Assembly (NCBI GenBank): GCA_937927945.1 | Contig: CALEYW010000078.1 | Span: forward strand, 1-13,185 | DNA length: 13,185 nt | From: an uncultured candidate division WPS-2 bacterium | GTDB lineage: Bacteria > Vulcanimicrobiota > Vulcanimicrobiia > Vulcanimicrobiales > Vulcanimicrobiaceae | Reading direction: 5' to 3' | Shown here: piece after piece, positions 1 to 5,316 of the stretch | Numbering within the stretch: position 1 is the stretch's first letter | Layout: each line of letters starts with the position of its first letter | Notes under the pieces: model-generated | The model's database searches: none | What the model was told of the DNA's origin: nothing | The model's input: the letters and a program-made list of their open reading frames with translations, nothing else | Made by a program: the position numbers and the translations under genes

Positions 1-129
1 GGTCGTACGGCGATGATCTCCATCAGCCGATCGAGCGGATGAACTCTTTGGTGATCCTGTTGTATCGCTCAAAAACGCTGTAACCACGCGGTTTTTCGAA
101 TCGCTGGGCTTGGCACTGTACCCGTGGGG
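1..129. other. left flank beyond the integrase; possible attachment region
   Basis: This stretch lies just past the integrase stop codon. In many temperate phages attL or attP sits next to the integrase, so the phage/host junction may be here. I see no tRNA gene and no convincing complete gene. Short open frames exist on both strands (for example one on + ending at the TAA at 81-83), and any of them could be the tail of a neighbouring gene. The other end of the element is not in the window, so no direct repeat can be matched. Confidence 0.3.
71..96 (-). terminator. possible weak terminator after the integrase
   Basis: An inverted repeat, AAAAACGC (71-78) against GC-G-GTTTTT (88-96), has one bulged G and a 9-nt loop. 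Read on the minus strand it would fold about 35 nt after the integrase stop and finish in a run of five U. It has only three G-C pairs and the U run is part of the stem, so it is a weak candidate. It could instead be part of the attachment site. Confidence 0.3.
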
Positions 130-1350
130 TTACCGTCTCGCCTCAAGACGTTGCCTGTACGAGCCCCGGAGGAGCCGTTCGCGGGCCAGCAAGACGACGC
201 GATCCGGGTCGGCGTCGGCCGGCAACCCCTCGGCGCCGAGCAAGTCGTCGATCCCGCGCGCCGCGGCGATCAGCGCCTCTGGGACGGTATGGCCGTAGGT
301 GTCCGCGGTCGTGCGGCTGCTGGCGTGTCCGAGCTGCTGGCGGCGCGTCTCGAGGTCGGCGCCGATCGAGCGCTGCAGCTGGCCGAGGGTGTGCCGCAGG
401 TCGTGGAAGTGGAGGACGACGCCAGCCGGCAGGCCGAGCTTCGCACGGACCTTCGACCAGGACCCCCGCCAGAAATTCGCCTTGTGGACGACCCCGCCGG
501 TCGTGTTCGTGAAGACGTAGCCGTGGTCGGTCGGCATACCCTTGCTCTTTGCCGCCTCGCGGCGCGCCAGGAGCGCTGAGACGACGACGGCCGGTAGCGG
601 GAGCTCCCGGCGCTGCCGACGGCGCTTGAGTCCCTTGAGGCGCGTGCGGCCGGACGTCTCCTGAAGATTGTGTCGCAGCCGTAGGATCCGGCGCTCAAGG
701 TCGAGGTCGTCCCACTGCAGCCCGAAGATCTCGCCCTGGCGCAGGCCCATTGAGATCGCGATGACGTAGACGCCGGCGAGGCGGTCGGCGCGGATCAGGT
801 CGAGGAGCTTGCGGGCGCGAGCGACGTCGAGCGTCGGGCGTTCGGGTGGCTCGTGTGCAGGTGGCCGCGCGCTCTTGGACAGCGCGGGGTTGATCGGGAT
901 CAGGTCCCACTCGACGGCCGTCTCGAGGGCTGTGCGCAGCGTCGCGTGCGTCTTGCGGATCGTCGGCAGCCCTACGCCGTCGGCGGCGAGCTCGCGGAGC
1001 AGCGCGGCGATCCGCTTCGCGTCCAGGGCGGCGAGCGCGACCTCGCCGACGTAGGGGATGACGTACTCCTTGATGGAGCGGCGGTAGCCGGGGAGCGTGC
1101 CCTGGTCGACGCGCGGCGCAGCGACGTCGGTCAGCCAGCGCTCGAGAAACTCCTCGACCGAGCCCGCGATCGCGCGCCGGCTGCGCATCGTCGTGAGGGC
1201 GCGAACCGCGTCGTCGCGCTCGCGGAACGCCTTTCGGATCCGCGTCGTCTTGCCGTGCGTGTCGCGCGCCGGGATCTGCGCGACCCAGAGGCCGTCCGAC
1301 TTGCGTTGGAAGACGGTGCCGAGACCTTTCGGGCGGCGAGCGGCGGGCAT
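130..1350 (-). CDS. int: tyrosine recombinase (phage integrase)
   Basis: A 406-residue site-specific recombinase that would insert and excise the element at its attachment site. The layout is that of phage integrases. An N-terminal arm-binding-like segment contains GTVFQRKSDGLWVAQI (about 11-26). A helical core-binding domain spans roughly 62-155, and the catalytic domain roughly 175-370. Catalytic residues are visible: Arg204 in SMGLRQGE, His316 and Arg319 in HDLRHT, His342 in LGHASSRTT, and the nucleophile Tyr352 in ADTYGH. Length is normal and no key residue is missing. The ATG start is preceded only by a weak AAGG, but the upstream small gene stops 8 bases before it, so translational coupling is likely. 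Its position at the outer edge, reading outward, is classic for a prophage end. Confidence 0.95.
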   Translation of the reverse strand: MPAARRPKGLGTVFQRKSDGLWVAQIPARDTHGKTTRIRKAFRERDDAVRALTTMRSRRAIAGSVEEFLERWLTDVAAPRVDQGTLPGYRRSIKEYVIPYVGEVALAALDAKRIAALLRELAADGVGLPTIRKTHATLRTALETAVEWDLIPINPALSKSARPPAHEPPERPTLDVARARKLLDLIRADRLAGVYVIAISMGLRQGEIFGLQWDDLDLERRILRLRHNLQETSGRTRLKGLKRRRQRRELPLPAVVVSALLARREAAKSKGMPTDHGYVFTNTTGGVVHKANFWRGSWSKVRAKLGLPAGVVLHFHDLRHTLGQLQRSIGADLETRRQQLGHASSRTTADTYGHTVPEALIAAARGIDDLLGAEGLPADADPDRVVLLARERLLRGSYRQRLEARR

Positions 1351-1358
1351 GCGCGGTG

Positions 1359-1529
1359 CTACGGAGCCTTGCTGTCGGGCGCCTTCACGATCGCTTCGGC
1401 GGCTCGGCGCGCGTCGCGCTCGAGTTTCGCGGCGAGCAGCGCTTCGAGGAGCGGCATCCCGTCAGGGTATCCATCGCCACCCTCTTCGATCGGAGCAGTG
1501 CCGAAGATGATCGTGGGCTCATCGTTCAT
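1359..1529 (-). CDS. small acidic/helical protein upstream of integrase
   Basis: A 56-residue protein of unknown function. It begins MNDEPTIIFG, has an acidic, glycine-rich first third, and ends in an Ala/Lys/Arg helix (LLAALLAAKLERDARR region, about 28-48). The start is well supported: GAGG lies 7 bases before the ATG. Its stop is 8 bases upstream of the integrase start, so the two are almost certainly co-transcribed and perhaps coupled. No domain is recognised. A helper role such as recombination directionality is possible from position alone, but nothing in the sequence shows it. Confidence 0.6.
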   Translation of the reverse strand: MNDEPTIIFGTAPIEEGGDGYPDGMPLLEALLAAKLERDARRAAEAIVKAPDSKAP

Positions 1530-1532
1530 CGG

Positions 1533-1561
1533 TTGACCTCATCGTTTCTTCGTGGTCGAAT
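1533..1561 (+). promoter_or_regulatory. sigma70-like promoter for the lone + gene
   Basis: TTGACC (1533-1538) and TCGAAT (1556-1561) are separated by exactly 17 bases. The ATG of the gene starts 8 bases after the last base of the -10, so the transcript would begin at or next to the start codon. The geometry (17-bp spacer, 7-nt gap) is identical to the stronger promoter at 3768-3796. The -10 matches consensus at only 4 of 6 positions. Confidence 0.4.
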
Positions 1562-1568
1562 AGGGACA

Positions 1569-1829
1569 ATGGATACAATCACGATCAAGGTGATGGTCGA
1601 TGCGAGCGAAGCGACCGCGGTGCTCGACGCGCTGGCCGCGAAGGCGCGCGCCGTCGCCGCGGAGACGGACGCGCTTGGGCGCGCGAGTCCCGGCGCCGAC
1701 GTTCTCCTCCACGTTGCGACCGGCAGCGTTGTCGGCTGCATCTCGCTGGCACTCGCCGCGAAGCTCGCGCCAGTCATCGCCTCCGGGTTGCGTCGACGAT
1801 ACGGGTGCGGGCCCTACGGCTCGGTTTAG
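1569..1829 (+). CDS. small protein with membrane-like C-terminal segment (possible moron)
   Basis: An 86-residue protein of unknown function. Residues 1-40 form an Ala-rich helical region after a short beta-like start (MDTITIKVMVD). Residues about 45-73 are largely hydrophobic (LLHVATGSVVGCISLALAA) and look like a membrane segment, followed by a basic tail (GLRRRY). It is the only rightward gene among leftward neighbours. It overlaps the tail of the 128-residue gene by four bases and has its own promoter-like sequence. The opposite-strand frame here is arginine-rich and less protein-like. Genes with this arrangement in prophages (morons) are often expressed from the lysogen, for example in superinfection exclusion. 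That role is inference only. Confidence 0.55.
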   Translation: MDTITIKVMVDASEATAVLDALAAKARAVAAETDALGRASPGADVLLHVATGSVVGCISLALAAKLAPVIASGLRRRYGCGPYGSV

Positions 1830-2212
1830 CCCGTCCACTCCGCCGCCTGCGCCGCGATCGAGTCGAGCTCGCGCATCGCCGCGGCATAGTCGGCCTCGGT
1901 CATCGAGCCATTCGCGCGCTGCCGCGCCATGATGACGCGATCGCGATTGACTCGCGCCATTGCCGCGGCAGCACGATCCTGCACTGTCGCCGGCGCGGCC
2001 GTCGCGGACTTCTCTTTCAAGGCGTGGCTCAAGGCCGTCGTGACATCGGCGCCTGCGTTTAACGTTTCCTGGACTAGCTGGATCAGTCCGTACTTTCGCA
2101 TCGTCGACATGAAGCGCGGATCACGACGGTCGACCTCCTTCATTCTGGCGAACAGCGCATCGACCGCGTTCGTCGCGCGCTGTGCCAGTGAGGTAAGCTC
2201 TGCGTCCGTCAC
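1826..2212 (-). CDS. hypothetical helical protein (128 aa)
   Basis: An unrecognised 128-residue protein, predicted mostly helical and soluble. Residues 1-60 are charged and amphipathic (VDALFARMKEVDRRDPRF), then comes an Ala-rich linker around 68-85. The end (QRANGSMTEADYAAAMRELD, about 98-117) resembles the short helical C-terminal motifs seen in SHOCT-like proteins, though this is only a resemblance. The GTG start overlaps the TGA of the upstream 64-residue gene by four bases (GTGA), which fixes the start and implies coupled translation. It ends tail-to-tail with the + gene, sharing four bases. Confidence 0.65.
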   Translation of the reverse strand: MTDAELTSLAQRATNAVDALFARMKEVDRRDPRFMSTMRKYGLIQLVQETLNAGADVTTALSHALKEKSATAAPATVQDRAAAAMARVNRDRVIMARQRANGSMTEADYAAAMRELDSIAAQAAEWTG

Positions 2213-2403
2213 CAGCGCGGCTTCTTTCCGGTCACGGCGCGCCAGAGCGCCGTCTTCGCTTTGTTGCGCGCGCGCGTCGTGATGCTGCGCTCGATCGACT
2301 TCGTGTTGCCGGTCAGGATCGATTCAGCTAGGTGTGCGTTGGACGCCGCGCGCCCGCCCCGAAATAGGGCGGACGCCAGCGCGCCGAGGAGTGAACGGGC
2401 CAT
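2209..2403 (-). CDS. small basic hypothetical protein (64 aa)
   Basis: An unrecognised, strongly basic 64-residue protein. A hydrophobic, Ala/Leu-rich N terminus (MARSLLGALASALF) is followed by Arg/Lys-rich sequence ending GKKPRW. The N-terminal stretch is short for a membrane span and could be an amphipathic or targeting helix. The ATG shares its A with the TGA of the secreted-protein gene (TGATG), and the stop overlaps the GTG of the next gene, so it is the middle member of a three-gene coupled unit. No function can be assigned. Confidence 0.6.
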   Translation of the reverse strand: MARSLLGALASALFRGGRAASNAHLAESILTGNTKSIERSITTRARNKAKTALWRAVTGKKPRW

Positions 2404-2582
2404 CAGCCGTGCTTCTTGTGCGAGCGCGGGTTGTGGTGGTAGCCGCCGTGGACGTAGGTTCCGTGAGAGTTTGTGTATCCGTGCGAGTAGTGAGAGCCGC
2501 CCTTGTGTCCGCGTGCGATCGCGGCGTTTGGAACGAGGAGCGCGACGACGACCGCCGCGATGATGCTAACCCGATAGATCAT
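2403..2582 (-). CDS. small secreted His/Gly-rich protein
   Basis: A 59-residue exported protein. The start is set by a near-perfect Shine-Dalgarno (AAGGAGAA) 5 bases before the ATG; longer in-frame extensions lack one. Residues 1-23 are a textbook signal peptide: MIYR, then a hydrophobic core (SIIAAVVVALLV) and a likely cleavage after AIA. The mature part, about 36 residues, is almost entirely His, Gly, Ser, Tyr, Asn and Lys (HYSHGYTNSHGTYVHGGYHH), with nine histidines. Such composition fits periplasmic or surface metal binding, but no defined family is recognised. It lies 49 bases downstream of an XRE regulator on the same strand, so it may be expressed in the lysogen and alter the host envelope; that is inference. 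Confidence 0.7.
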   Translation of the reverse strand: MIYRVSIIAAVVVALLVPNAAIARGHKGGSHYSHGYTNSHGTYVHGGYHHNPRSHKKHG

Positions 2583-2616
2583 ATGGTTCTCCTTGATTGC
2601 TGGTGGTGTGTAAACC

Positions 2617-2629
2617 GCGGCTGCGCCGC
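2617..2629 (-). other. short GC hairpin between XRE regulator and secreted-protein gene
   Basis: GCGGC (2617-2621) and GCCGC (2625-2629) form a 5-bp stem with a 3-nt loop just after the XRE stop codon. On the minus strand it is followed by GGTTT only, so it is a poor terminator. At most it may dampen readthrough into the secreted-protein gene. Confidence 0.25.
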
Positions 2630-2631
2630 AG

Positions 2632-2955
2632 CTACTTCTTGCGCGCCTTCGCCAATCGCAGCGCCTCGCGGGCGATCGCATCGGTCTCGTCGATCTTCTC
2701 GCGCAACTGCGCGATCTCGCCCTCGATCGTCGCTGGTGGTCCGTCGCTGAGGAGATCCACGACGCGCACGCCGAGCAATCGCGCGAGCGCCTCGATCATC
2801 GAGAGCTTCGGGTCCGTGACTCCGCGCTCCAGACGAGAGACGACCGCCACGTCGATCCGCAGGTCGCGAGCGAGGTCGCGCTGCGTCAGATCCCGTGCGA
2901 TGCGCAGCCTGGCGAGGCGCTTCCCAAAGGCAGCGCGGATCGGTCCGTCGGCCAC
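2632..2955 (-). CDS. XRE-family HTH regulator with C-terminal helix
   Basis: A 107-residue DNA-binding protein. Residues 11-70 are a lambda-repressor-like (HTH_3) domain: FGKRLARLRIARDLTQRDLA leads into the recognition helix DVAVVSRLERG and then LLGVRVVDLL. Residues 77-105 (IEGEIAQLREKIDETDAIAR) look like a coiled coil suited to dimerisation. There is no LexA/S24 protease domain. Translation appears to begin at a GTG directly preceded in frame by TAG, with GGGAA 10 bases upstream. It heads the leftward cassette of secreted protein and small unknowns and probably controls that cassette or the lytic switch. The second XRE gene, 345 bases away, is the better candidate for immunity repressor because it faces the Cro-like gene. 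Confidence 0.85.
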   Translation of the reverse strand: MADGPIRAAFGKRLARLRIARDLTQRDLARDLRIDVAVVSRLERGVTDPKLSMIEALARLLGVRVVDLLSDGPPATIEGEIAQLREKIDETDAIAREALRLAKARKK

Positions 2956-3087
2956 CTACGAGCGGTTCCCGGCACCAACGCGCTCGCTTGCGATGAGGCT
3001 GTCGAGTGACCGGCGGTACTGTCCCGGCGACTTTCGTTTCCGTCCTATCGTACCGTGCCCCGATTGCCGATGCCGTGTCCATACACA

Positions 3088-3101
3088 TCCCATTTCTGGG
3101 A
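3088..3101. promoter_or_regulatory. possible operator inverted repeat
   Basis: Perfect 5-bp arms TCCCA and TGGGA surround TTTC. It lies 133 bases upstream of the XRE gene at 2632-2955, in a relatively AT-rich part of the gap. It may bind one of the XRE proteins, but it does not resemble the operator at 3760-3779, so the assignment is weak. Confidence 0.25.
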
Positions 3102-3197
3102 GATCGGTTGATTGCTTGTGCCCCTGTACTACCTAACTCTGTACGTCGGGGCGCACAGTGCCACGCATCTGGCCGCCCGGGGTGAGACAAGGGTAAG

Positions 3198-3221
3198 GTC
3201 GGCCAGCCGGGGCCGGCCGAC
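3198..3221 (-). terminator. strong hairpin downstream of the repressor gene
   Basis: GTCGGCCAGCC (3198-3208) and GGCCGGCCGAC (3211-3221) pair at 10 of 11 positions around a very short loop. On the minus strand it lies 80 bases after the stop of the repressor gene and is followed by CTTACCCTTGTCT, which is only moderately T-rich. It could end the repressor transcript and insulate the second XRE cassette. The lack of a clean U run keeps confidence low. Confidence 0.35.
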
Positions 3222-3300
3222 GATGCCGGTGTGGCGTCGATGACCGGCAGGGGTGTCATGGACGAGTCGCTCCCCCTCTTCAACCCGATTCGGCAACGCA

Positions 3301-3726
3301 TCACGAACCTGTCCGCCCTTGCGTCGGTTCTTGACGATCTCGCTCCGCTTGCGCCCGAATCGCGTCGTCCAGTTGATCTCCCACGACCTGCCGAAGCGCT
3401 CGCGTCAGGAGATCCACCCGAACTTCGATTGCTCGAAGGCGGTCGGCGGGAGCAGCCGGCGGCTTAGGATCGTCCGAAAGAAACGAGACGCGGGGCGCTA
3501 GGCGCTCGCGCCCGATTAACTCGTCGATCGTCACGCCGAGGCGGTCCGCTATTCCCGCAAGCATGACCGCGCCGGGGTCCCCGATCTGGTCGCGCTCGAG
3601 CTTCGAGACGGCCGACTGGGCAACGCCAGCCGCGGCGGCGAGTTGGTCTTGCGACACGCCGCGCTCTGATCGGAGCTTCTTGACGCGCTGACCGATCGTC
3701 ACCCCGGTGCTTTTCAGGAGGAGCAC
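3301..3726 (-). CDS. XRE-family repressor (probable immunity/CI-like repressor)
   Basis: A 141-residue regulator. Residues about 11-73 are an HTH_3 domain: IGQRVKKLRSERGVSQDQLA, recognition helix VAQSAVSKLERD, then DRLGVTIDELIG. The rest (95-130) is an amphipathic helix region (RLRAIEVRVDLLTRALRQ), probably for oligomerisation. It lacks the S24 peptidase domain of CI and LexA, so RecA-triggered self-cleavage is not expected. The GTG start has GGAGGG (3736-3741) 9 bases upstream; a second GTG eight codons in lacks a good ribosome site. It is divergent from the Cro-like gene across 77 bases containing operator-like repeats, the usual layout of a lysogeny switch. Its role as repressor is inferred from family and position. 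Confidence 0.85.
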   Translation of the reverse strand: MLLLKSTGVTIGQRVKKLRSERGVSQDQLAAAAGVAQSAVSKLERDQIGDPGAVMLAGIADRLGVTIDELIGRERLAPRVSFLSDDPKPPAAPADRLRAIEVRVDLLTRALRQVVGDQLDDAIRAQAERDRQEPTQGRTGS

Positions 3727-3759
3727 CGGCCGGCTCCCTCCATCCCTAAGAGAATAGTC

Positions 3760-3779
3760 CTAAAGTGTTGACAAATTAG
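3760..3779. promoter_or_regulatory. operator-like palindrome over the rightward -35
   Basis: The 20-bp sequence has the form CTAA-N2-TGT-N2-ACA-N2-TTAG, with 7 of 10 symmetric pairs matching. It covers the TTGACA -35 of the rightward promoter. A repressor dimer bound here would block early transcription, and the Cro-like protein may bind the same site. Only one full copy is evident. Confidence 0.5.
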
Positions 3780-3796
3780 TCCGCTCGGGATATTCT
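3768..3796 (+). promoter_or_regulatory. strong rightward early promoter (PR-like)
   Basis: A consensus TTGACA (3768-3773), 17-base spacer and TATTCT (3791-3796) make the best promoter in the window. The ATG of the Cro-like gene begins after a 7-base gap, so the expected transcription start coincides with the start codon and the first message would be leaderless. It appears to drive the entire rightward operon, as no other clear promoter follows. Confidence 0.8.
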
Positions 3797-3803
3797 CTGA
3801 GGC

Positions 3804-4004
3804 ATGAACCCAGTCTCGTTCGCCGACGCTCTTCGCGGGGCGATGGACGGCCTGACCCAAGAGCAGCTCGAGGAGCAGTCCGGCGTCTCGCAGGCGATGA
3901 TCTCGAAATACCTGCGCGGTGTCGCGAAGCCGCGGCTCGACCAGCTCGAAGCGCTCGAGCGCGCCCTCCCGCGGCTCAGGGACTTGCGTCATGCCGCTGC
4001 CTGA
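3804..4004 (+). CDS. Cro-like small XRE HTH protein
   Basis: A 66-residue DNA-binding protein, almost all HTH. ADALRGAMDGLTQEQLEEQS leads to the recognition helix VSQAMISKYLRGVAKPR and a closing helix (LDQLEALERALP). Size, position as first gene of the rightward operon, and divergence from the repressor fit a Cro-type antirepressor that would shut off repressor synthesis. The ATG sits at the predicted transcription start and lacks a properly spaced Shine-Dalgarno (GAGG is only 2 bases away), so leaderless initiation is expected. Its end overlaps the next gene by 14 bases. The Cro role is inferred; family membership is clear. Confidence 0.85.
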   Translation: MNPVSFADALRGAMDGLTQEQLEEQSGVSQAMISKYLRGVAKPRLDQLEALERALPRLRDLRHAAA

Positions 4005-4392
4005 AGTGCACCCCGCGACCGTAGCACCCGCGAGCCCCAACGGCATGAGCCCCACGGCCCCAGCCAAGGGCTCGCAGTCCCGGTCTGGCGCCAAGCGTCC
4101 CGGTTTTCATGGCGAGACCGTAGCACGACCCGAGCAAGCGCGCCCAAAACAGGGCGGCCGGCCCGTGGGCTCGGCGCATCCGATCGTTCGCCTCGCGGAA
4201 GAGGTCGTCGAAGCGATCGCGCTCTGCGATAACGAGGCCGACGTCCTCGAAAAGATCGCCCGTCTCAACATCGAGACGGCGCGGATCGCGCATGAACGCG
4301 CCAAGGTGTTGCGCGAGCGCATTCGCCCTGGCTTCGTCTACGCGTCTTCGGTCGCCGAGTCGATCGTCCTGACGCGCGGAGTAGCGGCGTGA
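3991..4392 (+). CDS. hypothetical early protein (133 aa)
   Basis: An unrecognised protein of 133 residues. The first 55 or so are low-complexity, rich in Pro, Ala, Ser and Gly, and probably disordered. Residues about 60-115 form long charged helices (HPIVRLAEEVVEAIALCDNE and IARLNIETARIAHERAKVLR), possibly a dimerising coiled coil. I chose the ATG at 3991, with AGGGA 8 bases upstream and inside the end of the Cro-like gene. A longer frame to 3919 would run through that gene. Later start ATG codons, such as the one giving MSPTAPAKG, cannot be excluded. The stop overlaps the HNH start (GTGA). Regulatory or replication accessory roles are possible but unsupported. Confidence 0.65.
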   Translation: MPLPEVHPATVAPASPNGMSPTAPAKGSQSRSGAKRPGFHGETVARPEQARPKQGGRPVGSAHPIVRLAEEVVEAIALCDNEADVLEKIARLNIETARIAHERAKVLRERIRPGFVYASSVAESIVLTRGVAA

Positions 4393-5012
4393 AGCGCTGG
4401 TGTAACGACGAGCCGCGTTTTTGGGCCCGCGTTGATCGACGCGGCCCCAACGACTGCTGGCTGTGGACCCGATCGGTCAACTCGAGCGGATACGGTCAGA
4501 TGCAGTACTCCGGAAGAGTGCGTCGGACACACCAACTCGCGTGGTCTTTCGTGAACGGCCCGATTCCGCCAGGGCTCCAAGTGCTGCATCGCTGCGACAA
4601 TCCGCCGTGCTGCAATCCGGCACACCTCTTCCTCGGGACCCATGCGGACAACATGCGCGACATGGCCCAAAAAGGCCGCGCTGCTCGCGCGCAATCGCCG
4701 CTCACGTCGGAACAGGTTCGCGAGATACAGGCCCTTGCGCATGCGGGCTTAGGGCGCCGAGAGATTGCCGGCCGCTTTGGCGTCCACCCGGACACCGTCT
4801 CGAAAATTTCGCGCGGGCGGGCATGGAAGCCGCTAACTGAGGAGCCGGCCGCAGCGGCGCCGCTTCGCCAACCGCTCTCGACTGACTCAATAGCCGAGAT
4901 CCGTCGACTGTTAAGCGCCGGCCTGTCTCGATCCGAGATCGCGCGAAGATTCGGCGTGAACCCGACGACGGTGGGTCGCATCCGGATGGGCCGGATCGGA
5001 GCCGCCGCCTGA
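4389..5012 (+). CDS. HNH endonuclease with two C-terminal HTH repeats
   Basis: A 207-residue protein. Residues about 10-97 are the HNH_3-type nuclease domain common in phage free-standing HNH enzymes: FWARVDRRGPNDCWLW, then LHRCDNPPCCNPAHLFLGTH and DNMRDMAQKGR. The cysteines and histidines of 67-85 probably hold the metal-dependent active site. Two similar resolvase-type HTH units follow, at 105-146 (EIAGRFGVHPDTVSKISRG) and 163-202 (EIARRFGVNPTTVGRIRMG). They are clearly duplicates of each other and would bind DNA. One such unit is usual in this type; two is less common. The GTG start overlaps the upstream stop by four bases. It is probably a homing-type mobile nuclease, though a role in phage DNA processing cannot be excluded. 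Confidence 0.88.
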   Translation: MKRWCNDEPRFWARVDRRGPNDCWLWTRSVNSSGYGQMQYSGRVRRTHQLAWSFVNGPIPPGLQVLHRCDNPPCCNPAHLFLGTHADNMRDMAQKGRAARAQSPLTSEQVREIQALAHAGLGRREIAGRFGVHPDTVSKISRGRAWKPLTEEPAAAAPLRQPLSTDSIAEIRRLLSAGLSRSEIARRFGVNPTTVGRIRMGRIGAAA

Positions 5013-5302
5013 TGCCCGTCTCGCTCGTCCTCAATGACGCCGAGCGCGCGCGTGTGGTCGCCGACGGCTACCTGACCGTCGCCGAGGCGGCTCGCATCAG
5101 CTCGTTCAGCGAGAGCTTCATCCGCAAGCAGGTTCGCCTGCGCGCCTTCTACGCCGAGATCCATCGCTCGCCGGGCTCCACGCGCAATGCGGTGCGGATA
5201 CCTCGCATCGCTTTCGACGAGTGGCGTCGCGGCGCCGTGCAGCCGCTCCAAAACCAGATCGTCGGCGGCCACGGCCGTCAGCGCGTCAACCGCGCCTCTT
5301 AA
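5012..5302 (+). CDS. excisionase-like HTH_17 DNA-binding protein
   Basis: A 96-residue protein with a MerR/excisionase-type winged HTH. YLTVAEAARISSFSESFIRK (20-39) is the helix-turn-helix, followed by a wing-like basic strand (IHRSPGSTRNAVRIPRI) and FDEWRR. This matches the HTH_17 family used by excisionases and other small phage regulators. The ATG overlaps the previous stop by one base (TGATG). In the early operon it could direct integrase toward excision after induction, but the family is broad and a regulatory role is equally possible. It is followed by a 47-59 base gap with a strong hairpin, the longest gap in the operon. Confidence 0.75.
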   Translation: MPVSLVLNDAERARVVADGYLTVAEAARISSFSESFIRKQVRLRAFYAEIHRSPGSTRNAVRIPRIAFDEWRRGAVQPLQNQIVGGHGRQRVNRAS

Positions 5303-5316
5303 CCCACCAAACGACC

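Larger units (their letters stand above)
2956..3300. other. non-coding gap between the two XRE genes
   Basis: A 345-base stretch without a convincing gene. It should hold the promoter of the downstream XRE cassette, but I find no clear minus-strand -35/-10 pair. Visible elements are a perfect inverted repeat TCCCA-TTTC-TGGGA (3088-3101), a direct repeat CTGTAC (3124-3129 and 3139-3144), GGTAC/GTACC half-sites (3015-3019, 3050-3054), and a strong hairpin at 3198-3221. The region is locally less GC-rich around 3075-3145, as regulatory DNA often is. A + frame beginning at 3258 runs antisense into the XRE gene and is judged doubtful. Confidence 0.5.
3749..3798. promoter_or_regulatory. divergent switch region with mirrored -10 boxes
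   Basis: AGAGAATA (3749-3756) and TATTCTCT (3791-3798) are perfect 8-bp inverted arms 34 bases apart. Each provides a TATTCT -10 box, one firing right (3791-3796) and one left (3756-3751). The rightward box has a consensus -35. The leftward box lacks a good -35 at 17 bp, as is common for repressor-maintenance promoters that need activation. A leftward start near 3744 would leave an 18-nt leader with the GGAGGG site. A second direct repeat, TAGTCC (3755-3760 and 3777-3782), is spaced 22 bp, about two helical turns. Confidence 0.55.

Noticed and set aside
91..109. TTCGAATC resembling a tRNA T-loop near the integrase
   Set aside because: The flanking bases do not form a T stem and no acceptor or anticodon arms are present.
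1539..1838. 99-codon minus-strand frame that would continue the leftward operon
   Set aside because: It is arginine-rich with no domain-like pattern, and the + frame has G/C-ending codons, a promoter and a plausible membrane segment. Not fully excluded.
2071..2089. GGACTA...CAGTCC inverted repeat echoing the TAGTCC operator repeat
   Set aside because: It lies within a coding gene, matches only six bases, and has no promoter nearby; probably chance.
3015..3054. GGTAC/GTACC pair 30 bases apart
   Set aside because: Five-base arms at that distance are expected by chance; kept only as a description of the gap.
2579..3304. 241-codon minus-strand frame across the XRE gene and the gap
   Set aside because: It overlaps the XRE gene in another frame and is low-complexity Arg/Ala/Pro sequence without a ribosome site.
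3258..3467. + strand frame starting MDESLPLFNPIRQ with AGGGG upstream
   Set aside because: Most of it is antisense to the C-terminal half of the XRE repressor, whose helical tail looks genuine. Spacing of the ribosome site is only 4 bases. Could be a real antisense gene, but evidence is thin.
4496..5272. 258-codon minus-strand frame
   Set aside because: It lies opposite the HNH endonuclease and the excisionase-like gene, which have recognisable motifs and overlapping starts on +.
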